Origin: UBA1189 sp964570685
GTDB lineage: Bacteria > Bacteroidota > Bacteroidia > Bacteroidales > Bacteroidaceae
Assembly: GCA_964570685.1 (NCBI GenBank)
Contig: CAZMZC010000003.1
Location: 33,232 to 97,231, forward strand
Length of the DNA: 64,000 nt
Reading direction: 5' to 3'
The notes below the pieces were generated by a model. The model was not told where the DNA came from. It was given only the letters and a program-made list of their open reading frames with translations, and searched no databases. Positions 59,561-64,000 of this stretch are shown piece after piece (the first letter of the stretch is position 1; the number at the start of each line of letters is the position of its first letter). Position numbers and translations under genes: made by a program.

Positions 59561-60085
59561 ATGGATTTCAAAGACCTTATAAAGACCCGCCGCTCGTGTC
59601 GTACCTTCACCGAGCAGCTGCTCACCGAAGAGCAAACCGTGGCACTCATGCGTGCCGCCCTGATGAGCCCATCGTCGCACCGTACCAACGGATGGCAGTT
59701 CGTGCTTGTCGATGAACGTGAAAAATTACACGCCCTCTCAGCCTGTAAGGAGAGCGGCTCGGCCCTTATCGACGGTGCCCCTCTGGCCATTGTCGTGTGT
59801 GCCGACCCCACCGCCAGCGACGTGTGGATTGAGGACGCCTCCATCGCTACGCTCATGATACAGCTACAGGCCGAGGAGCTAGGCTTAGGCTCCTGCTGGG
59901 TACAGGTGCGCCGCCGCAAGACCATCGACGGACGCCCCTCCGACGAGGTGGTGCGCGAGATACTGGGCATACCCGATACCATGGAGGTGCTCTCCATCGT
60001 GGCAGTAGGCTACAAAGCCATAGAGCGCAAACCCTTCAATGAAGAGCATCTGCAATGGGAGAAGCTGCACGTGAACCAGTGGTAG
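59561..60085 (+). CDS. Nitroreductase-family protein
   Basis: A 174-residue FMN-dependent oxidoreductase of the small nitroreductase type. TRRSCRTFTEQLLTEEQ and MSPSSHRTNGWQFVLVD are the FMN-binding parts; the end GVPDTMEVLSIVAVGYK-like segment closes the fold. Substrate unknown. Its end overlaps the next gene by 31 bases. Confidence 0.85.
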   Translation: MDFKDLIKTRRSCRTFTEQLLTEEQTVALMRAALMSPSSHRTNGWQFVLVDEREKLHALSACKESGSALIDGAPLAIVVCADPTASDVWIEDASIATLMIQLQAEELGLGSCWVQVRRRKTIDGRPSDEVVREILGIPDTMEVLSIVAVGYKAIERKPFNEEHLQWEKLHVNQW

Positions 60086-60858
60086 TGCTCCTCGGTGCAG
60101 GCCGCGTGGCTACCCATCTGGCACCGGCACTCCTCGGTGCAGGCTATAGGGTGGGGCAGGTGTGGTCGCGCACCATGGCCTCGGCCCGTGCCTTGGCCGA
60201 CCCGTTGGGGGTGCCCTGTACCGATGGCCTCGACGCTATAGCCCCCGATGCCGATATCTACATCGCCTGTGTGGCCGATGGGGCTTTGCCCGAGGTGGCC
60301 AGGCTGGTCGTGCCCCGGGTGCAGCGCCCATCCCGCACCCCCCTCTTCCTCCACACCGCCGGTAGCGTGCCTATGGATGTGTGGCGCGAGGCAGGGGCTC
60401 AAAGGTATGGCATCCTGTATCCCCTGCAGACCTTCAGCAAGGAGCGTGCGGTGGATATGCGTGCCGTGTCGCTCTTTGTGGAAGCATCGGACGAGTCATC
60501 GCTCATGGCCGTAGAGGCTCTGGCGCATGGCCTCTCGGGCAAGGTCTTCCGTGCCGACTCGCGCCGCCGTGCCCTGCTACACATCGCCGCCGTCTTCGCC
60601 TGCAACTTCACCAACGCCATGTACGATGCCGCTCACCAGTTGCTGGCTACCGACGATATACCCTTCGATGTGTTGCTGCCCCTCATCGACGAAACCGCCG
60701 CCAAGGTACACACCCTCACACCCCGTGAGGCACAGACAGGCCCTGCCGTGCGAGGCGACGAGGCAGTCGTGCAAAGCCATCTCCATCGCCTCTCCACTAT
60801 GCCCGAGCTTCAGCAATTGTATGAGCAGGTGAGCCGAATGATAGCCCGGGCGAATTAA
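60055..60858 (+). CDS. DUF2520 Rossmann-type protein
   Basis: A 267-residue protein with a nucleotide-binding start VVLLGAGRVATHLAPAL and the helical C-terminal domain of DUF2520 (HIAAVFACNFTNAMYDAAH). Similar to ketopantoate reductase-like and F420 oxidoreductase-like folds, but its reaction is unknown. It overlaps the nitroreductase gene, so translation is coupled. Confidence 0.85.
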   Translation: MGEAAREPVVVLLGAGRVATHLAPALLGAGYRVGQVWSRTMASARALADPLGVPCTDGLDAIAPDADIYIACVADGALPEVARLVVPRVQRPSRTPLFLHTAGSVPMDVWREAGAQRYGILYPLQTFSKERAVDMRAVSLFVEASDESSLMAVEALAHGLSGKVFRADSRRRALLHIAAVFACNFTNAMYDAAHQLLATDDIPFDVLLPLIDETAAKVHTLTPREAQTGPAVRGDEAVVQSHLHRLSTMPELQQLYEQVSRMIARAN

Positions 60859-60912
60859 AGATTAAAAATTAGAAGTTAAAATTAGAACTATTCCCTCTTC
60901 CTTCTTCCCTCA

Positions 60913-61476
60913 ATGAAACTCATCCTCGCCTCCAACTCGCCCCGCCGCCGCGAACTGCTTGCCGGCCTCGGCTACCCCTACGAAGTACGTGTGCTCAATG
61001 GCATCGACGAGTCATACCCCGCCACCCTGCGTGGCAGTGCGATAGCATCGCATATCTCCCGTGCCAAGGCCAATGCCTACGCGCAATCTATGGCACCCGA
61101 CGAACTCATCATCACGGCCGACACCATCGTCTGCCTCGACGAGCAGGTGCTGGGCAAGCCAGCCGATGAGGCCGAAGCCATCGGCATGCTCCGTAGCCTC
61201 AGCGGGCGCACCCACCAGGTATACACTGGGGTCACCCTCACCACCATAGACCAGCAACGCTCGTTCGTGAGCCGTAGCGATGTCACCTTCGCCACCCTCA
61301 CCGACGACGAGATACGCCACTACGTCGCCCACTACCGCCCCATGGACAAGGCAGGTGCCTACGGCATACAGGAGTGGATAGGCTACATCGGCGTAGAGCG
61401 CATCGAAGGTTCCTACTTCAACGTCATGGGCCTGCCCGTACAGCGCCTCTATACCGAGTTGAAAGAGATGCTGTAG
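60913..61476 (+). CDS. maf: Maf-type nucleotide pyrophosphatase
   Basis: A 187-residue enzyme that hydrolyses (modified) nucleoside triphosphates. LILASNSPRRRELLAGLG and ITADTIVCLDEQVLGKP are the signature motifs, and IQEWIGYIGVERIEGSY is the family C-terminal segment. Ends a DUF2520-maf run as in other Bacteroidales. Confidence 0.93.
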   Translation: MKLILASNSPRRRELLAGLGYPYEVRVLNGIDESYPATLRGSAIASHISRAKANAYAQSMAPDELIITADTIVCLDEQVLGKPADEAEAIGMLRSLSGRTHQVYTGVTLTTIDQQRSFVSRSDVTFATLTDDEIRHYVAHYRPMDKAGAYGIQEWIGYIGVERIEGSYFNVMGLPVQRLYTELKEML

Positions 61477-61561
61477 CATACTCTTCGCTTTTATAAAGCA
61501 AATCTCACCCATCACATAAGGATGAGCGGCAACGCGGTGTGAAAGCGTTGCTTGCGACGAA

Positions 61562-61580
61562 GGAGGGCTTTTAGCCCTCC
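61562..61580. terminator. Bidirectional hairpin terminator
   Basis: GGAGGGCT-TTT-AGCCCTCC closes the maf transcript and the leftward micro-protein transcript. Confidence 0.6.
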
Positions 61581-61592
61581 CCGAGGAGTGTG

Positions 61593-61661
61593 TCACATCA
61601 GTATGAGTGACACCAGTGCCAGCCCTAGGCCGCGCAATATGCGGGTGAACAGCTCGTTCAT
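61593..61661 (-). CDS. 22-residue hydrophobic micro-ORF
   Basis: Frame MNELFTRILRGLGLALVSLI followed by LM. It directly follows the smalltalk-type gene and precedes a terminator. Translation is unproven. Confidence 0.25.
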   Translation of the reverse strand: MNELFTRILRGLGLALVSLILM

Positions 61662-61669
61662 GGCCGCTT

Positions 61670-61762
61670 TTAGGACATGCAGCTCGCCACCCCGAGGGTG
61701 CCAGCGATGGCGGTGAGCACGGCGATAAGGAGTTTGAGAATCTGTTTCCAGTCGAGTTTCAT
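61670..61762 (-). CDS. Smalltalk-family micro-protein
   Basis: 30 residues, MKLDWKQILKLLIAVLTAIA followed by GTLGVASCMS. The basic start, one hydrophobic helix and the TxLGVxSC end match the Bacteroidales smalltalk proteins, which usually sit beside HU-like genes as here. Function unknown. Confidence 0.75.
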   Translation of the reverse strand: MKLDWKQILKLLIAVLTAIAGTLGVASCMS

Positions 61763-61764
61763 AG

Positions 61765-61840
61765 TAGTTAAGGGTTATGGGTTAAGGGTTATAGGGTTAT
61801 GGGTTATGGGTTATAGGTTAGTGGTTAGTGGTTAGGGGGG
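61765..61840. repeat. GGGTTA-type degenerate repeat
   Basis: Repeated units of GTTAAGGGTTAT/GGGTTATGG. Similar units occur at 62,330-62,370 and in the riboswitch arm at 45,411. Confidence 0.6.
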
Positions 61841-61881
61841 CTCTGATTCCTCTGAGTCCTCCGAGTCCTCTGATAAAAGCC

Positions 61882-61906
61882 CCCTCGGTGCATCGAGCAC
61901 CGAGGG
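61882..61906 (-). terminator. Terminator of the HU-like gene
   Basis: CCCTCGGTGC pairs with GCACCGAGGG around ATCGA. It lies just after the HU-like gene on the minus strand; T run is modest. Confidence 0.75.
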
Positions 61907-61914
61907 AGGCTCCT

Positions 61915-62328
61915 TTACGCCATCACCTCGCTCGAGATACGCTTATACTGGATAGCCTTGGCGATGTCCTTCTTCAGGTCCACCTCGGGGCGGAAGCGCA
62001 CGGTGTGTCCCTTGATCATGGTCGCGGGGATGAATCCCTCCGCATCCATGGTCTCCTGGGTGAAGCACTTCGAGCGGATGCCGATGACGAACGAGCCGAG
62101 GTCCTCGAGCACTACGCGGCGGCCGCTGAGCAGCGCGTTCTGCACGAAGGGCTTGATGCTCGATAGCACGGCCAGCGCGTCGGCCTTGGTACAGGTGGTT
62201 GAGTAGGCGATGTCCTGCGCCAGCTCCTTGAAGGTGTAGTCGCTGGTCTTCGATGCCTTGCACGAGTAGTAAGTGGTGCCTTCCACACCCTTGGGGTTCT
62301 TGCATTTTGATACTTTGTAGTTGATCAT
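61915..62328 (-). CDS. HU-family DNA-binding protein
   Basis: A 137-residue HU-like protein (INYKVSKCKNPKGVEGTTYY at the start, then RRVVLEDLGSFVIGIRSKCF). It is the host paralogue of the 9,018 prophage gene, with similar length and layout. Binds and bends DNA. A minus-strand TACCTTTG box is at 62393-62400. Confidence 0.85.
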   Translation of the reverse strand: MINYKVSKCKNPKGVEGTTYYSCKASKTSDYTFKELAQDIAYSTTCTKADALAVLSSIKPFVQNALLSGRRVVLEDLGSFVIGIRSKCFTQETMDAEGFIPATMIKGHTVRFRPEVDLKKDIAKAIQYKRISSEVMA

Positions 62329-62392
62329 AGTGGGTTAGAGTTTAGGGTTTAGAGTTTAGGGTTTAGAGTCTCTTTGTTCAACGTTGACGATA

Positions 62393-62400
62393 CAAAGGTA
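62393..62400 (-). promoter_or_regulatory. Promoter -7 box for the HU-like gene
   Basis: TACCTTTG on the minus strand. The leader from about 62,386 to the ATG contains GGGTTT-type repeats. Confidence 0.55.
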
Positions 62401-62667
62401 ATGCTTTCTTTTGGCAAGAATCCGCTTACTGATAACTACTCATAAGTACTGATAAGTTCTTCGCGCAAGCGCTTGGTTCTTAGTAAGAAAAAATTTTTGT
62501 GCAGGTGCGTGCGATGCGCGGCGCAGGTACGTTATTTCCGTCACGATACTGCGAGAAAACGAGCCCTCCTGCTCGTTCTTGGTTTATCATGCTGAGACGT
62601 TATTAACGGTGAGTGTCAGCCCTGCCACCACCCCCAAAACTAACCCCCAACCTCTAACCCTAATTAA

Positions 62668-62818
62668 GGTATTCAGGTATTCAGTATTCAGAAACTTTTT
62701 TCGAGTGCGAAAATATGTATAGAAAATTTTATAATATATATTTATATATATTATAACCTCTATTCGCACCTTTTTTAGTGTCAATTCAATTTAACTGAAT
62801 ACTGAATACCTGAATACC
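62668..62818. repeat. 24-bp perfect inverted repeat with nested arms
   Basis: The outer arms (62668-62691 and 62795-62818) start GGTATTCAGGTATTCAG and are perfectly complementary over 24 bp, 103 bp apart. Inside are GTGCGAA/TTCGCAC and an AT-rich palindrome near 62,735. The whole 62,401-63,023 stretch otherwise shows no convincing gene. Confidence 0.75.
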
Positions 62819-62947
62819 CTGCGAGGCAATCGAGGAGAGATGAAAAAATATATGTGATGATTTCTTGGCTTCTTGGAGGGGATTGCTTAACTTTGCTGGG
62901 GCTAAAGAGGATTGAAGAGGACAGGAATAGGATAGGTATAAGACTTG

Positions 62948-62998
62948 AGAGGATGGCTATCCTCTATCATCCTCAGTTATCCTCTATCATCCTCAGCT
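62948..62998. repeat. ATCCTC tandem repeat upstream of the four-helix gene
   Basis: AGAGGAT-GGCT-ATCCTCT is a hairpin, followed by a 20-bp unit present twice in tandem (62959-62978 and 62979-62998). The same hexamer recurs at the other end of the gene. Confidence 0.7.
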
Positions 62999-63023
62999 AA
63001 TAACAAAAACCAAGCAACGCACT

Positions 63024-63695
63024 ATGCACAAAGAGAGCCATACCGGAGATAGCGAGCGGGTACTGCTCGAGGGTGCCAACTGGAAGAAGCTGCGCTTCTA
63101 TCAGAAGTCGGAGGCGCTGTATCAGATGACCTTCGCCTTCTGCGAGCGTTTCTTGCCCAAGCATGGCGACCGCACGGTGGATCAGATGGTGCAGGCGGCA
63201 CGGTCGGGCAAGCAGAACATCATCGAGGGCTCGGAGGATGGCAAGACATCGACGGAGATGGAGCTGAAGCTGCTCAACGTGGCACGCTCGAGCATCCATG
63301 AGCTGAGGGAGGACTTCAAGGACTACCTGCTCTCGCGCCGTCTGCCGGTATGGGACAGGGAGCACCCTCGCTACGCCAAGATGCGCGACTTCACCAAGGT
63401 GCACAACGGCCTGGCCGACTATGAGCCCTACTTCGCGCGCTGGAGCGCCGAGGAGATGGCCAACATAGGCTACACCCTGTGCTGCCAGATAGATGTGATG
63501 ATGAACGGTTACCTGGCTACTCTGGAGGAGCGCTTCCGCAAGGAGGGCGGCATGAAGGAGCGTATGCACCGTGTGCGCACCGGCTACCGTGCCGAGCAGG
63601 ACCGCAAGATGCGCGAGATGGAGGATACCATCAAGTGGCAGGAGGAGAGGATAAGGCAGCTCGAGGAAGAGCTGGAGAGGATGAGAAGAGGATAG
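63024..63695 (+). CDS. Four-helix-bundle protein (S23/Avd-like superfamily)
   Basis: A 223-residue protein. SEALYQMTFAFCERFLPKHG, then VQAARSGKQNIIEGSEDGK, and ELKLLNVARSSIHELREDFK match the four-helix-bundle family that includes ribosomal S23-type inserts and DGR avd. The C-terminal 60 residues are a long charged coil (the suffix region). Genes of this type occur widely in Bacteroidales outside DGRs. Its role is unknown. It is 23.5 kb from the DGR, so a link is unproven. Confidence 0.8.
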   Translation: MHKESHTGDSERVLLEGANWKKLRFYQKSEALYQMTFAFCERFLPKHGDRTVDQMVQAARSGKQNIIEGSEDGKTSTEMELKLLNVARSSIHELREDFKDYLLSRRLPVWDREHPRYAKMRDFTKVHNGLADYEPYFARWSAEEMANIGYTLCCQIDVMMNGYLATLEERFRKEGGMKERMHRVRTGYRAEQDRKMREMEDTIKWQEERIRQLEEELERMRRG

Positions 63696-63699
63696 AGAG

Positions 63700-63820
63700 G
63701 ACTGGGAGAGGATGCAAGAGGATGCTGGTGGGATTAGGTGTCCTCTAAGCATCCTCTGAGCATCTTATGAGCATCCTCCGCGAGAATCCTCTGCCATCCT
63801 GTGGGGAGAAATGCTGCACG
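63700..63820. repeat. GAGGAT/ATCCTC repeats downstream of the four-helix gene
   Basis: AGAGGATG and TCCTCT units continue after the stop, with AGCATCCTCTG-like copies every 10-11 bp (63,745-63,780). No gene is convincing up to the window end. Confidence 0.65.
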
Positions 63821-63968
63821 GGGAGCGCACCTTGTGGGTGGCTCCCGTGAACTTTATTGGTATATGCAGGCAGGGCTGGGCGTATGGGGCGCTTGTGGCA
63901 ATCGCTGATATTGGGTAAGTTACATCCGCTATTATTACTTGAAACGTAAGCATTCGATAAAGTGCCCA

Positions 63969-63999
63969 TTGTTCCCCTTACAGTTGGATTGTACCTTTG
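63969..63999 (+). promoter_or_regulatory. Promoter for a gene beyond the window
   Basis: TTG at 63969-63971, a 20-bp gap and TACCTTTG at 63992-63999 form a good promoter pointing off the right edge. Confidence 0.65.
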
Positions 64000-64000
64000 C

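Noticed and set aside
62587..62784. 65-codon minus-strand frame between the HU-like and four-helix genes
   Set aside because: It runs through the AT-rich inverted repeat, has biased Ile/Tyr content and no promoter box or ribosome site.
63024..63695. Avd of the DGR
   Set aside because: It lies 23.5 kb away outside the prophage, is longer than Avd with a coiled-coil suffix, and such genes are common without DGRs.
63745..63969. 74-codon minus-strand frame near the window end
   Set aside because: Low-complexity composition from ATCCTC repeats, no promoter, and it overlaps the repeat zone.

Overview
The window looks like a Bacteroidales chromosome (Bacteroidaceae or Prevotellaceae-like gut bacterium). 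Support comes from the repeated promoter signature TAnnTTTG at -7, HU-like genes paired with a smalltalk-type micro-protein, DUF4270 and beta-propeller lipoproteins, short GlgA-like and panC/panD neighbours, and Bacteroidales-type GyrA. About two thirds of it (1 to about 43,062) is the right part of a prophage integrated at a tRNA-Pro(UGG) gene. The left prophage end lies outside the window.

Prophage layout. 1-4,871: XRE repressor diverging from an early operon that ends in a 1,053-residue zinc-finger/TOPRIM primase-ATPase. 4,980-5,301: terminator and a GCTACA/TGTAGC array that may be a replication origin. 5,380-9,434: a gene usually found before the large terminase, followed by only 28 codons that look like a terminase N-terminus, then a DUF2442 regulator, HicB-like/DUF5053 genes, an AAA/DUF4143 ATPase and an HU-like protein. 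9,537-9,655: six TAACGTTA palindromes on a 22-bp period. 9,725-12,462: a membrane protein and a holin, GH24 lysozyme and anchored lysis-type cassette. 12,519-17,789: portal-like and connector-like genes. 17,900-21,369: accessory cassette with a DUF5678/retropepsin pair, two structured leaders, a 22-bp repeat array and a Shine-Dalgarno-coupled operon of small proteins. 21,448-35,995: tail genes (second connector pair, tape measure, tip and fibre proteins, one collagen-like). 36,016-39,495: a complete diversity-generating retroelement (DGR). 39,535-42,982: small genes and the integrase. No complete terminase and no recognisable major capsid protein were found, so the element may be a tail-only (tailocin-like) or defective prophage, or those genes may lie left of position 1.

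The DGR is the strongest system here. The last part of a tail-tip gene (VR, 37,264-37,390) matches a downstream template (TR, 37,651-37,777) over 127 bp with 12 differences, every one at a template adenine. The TR has its own promoter-like box and 5' hairpin and is followed by a reverse transcriptase with the DGR GxxxSQ motif. That RT has FADN where YxDD is usual, and a 139-residue C-terminal extension. No avd gene is adjacent.

Host region 43,063-64,000: tRNA-Pro, glyA, a GNAT acetyltransferase, a cobalamin riboswitch controlling a lone BtuG-like beta-propeller lipoprotein, gyrA, a TPR protein, uxuA, DUF4270 lipoprotein, a GlgA-like domain divergent from panC-panD, a CotH/lamin-tail surface protein, a nitroreductase, a DUF2520 protein, maf, a smalltalk-type peptide, an HU-like protein, and a repeat-rich region around a four-helix-bundle protein of the S23/Avd-like superfamily.
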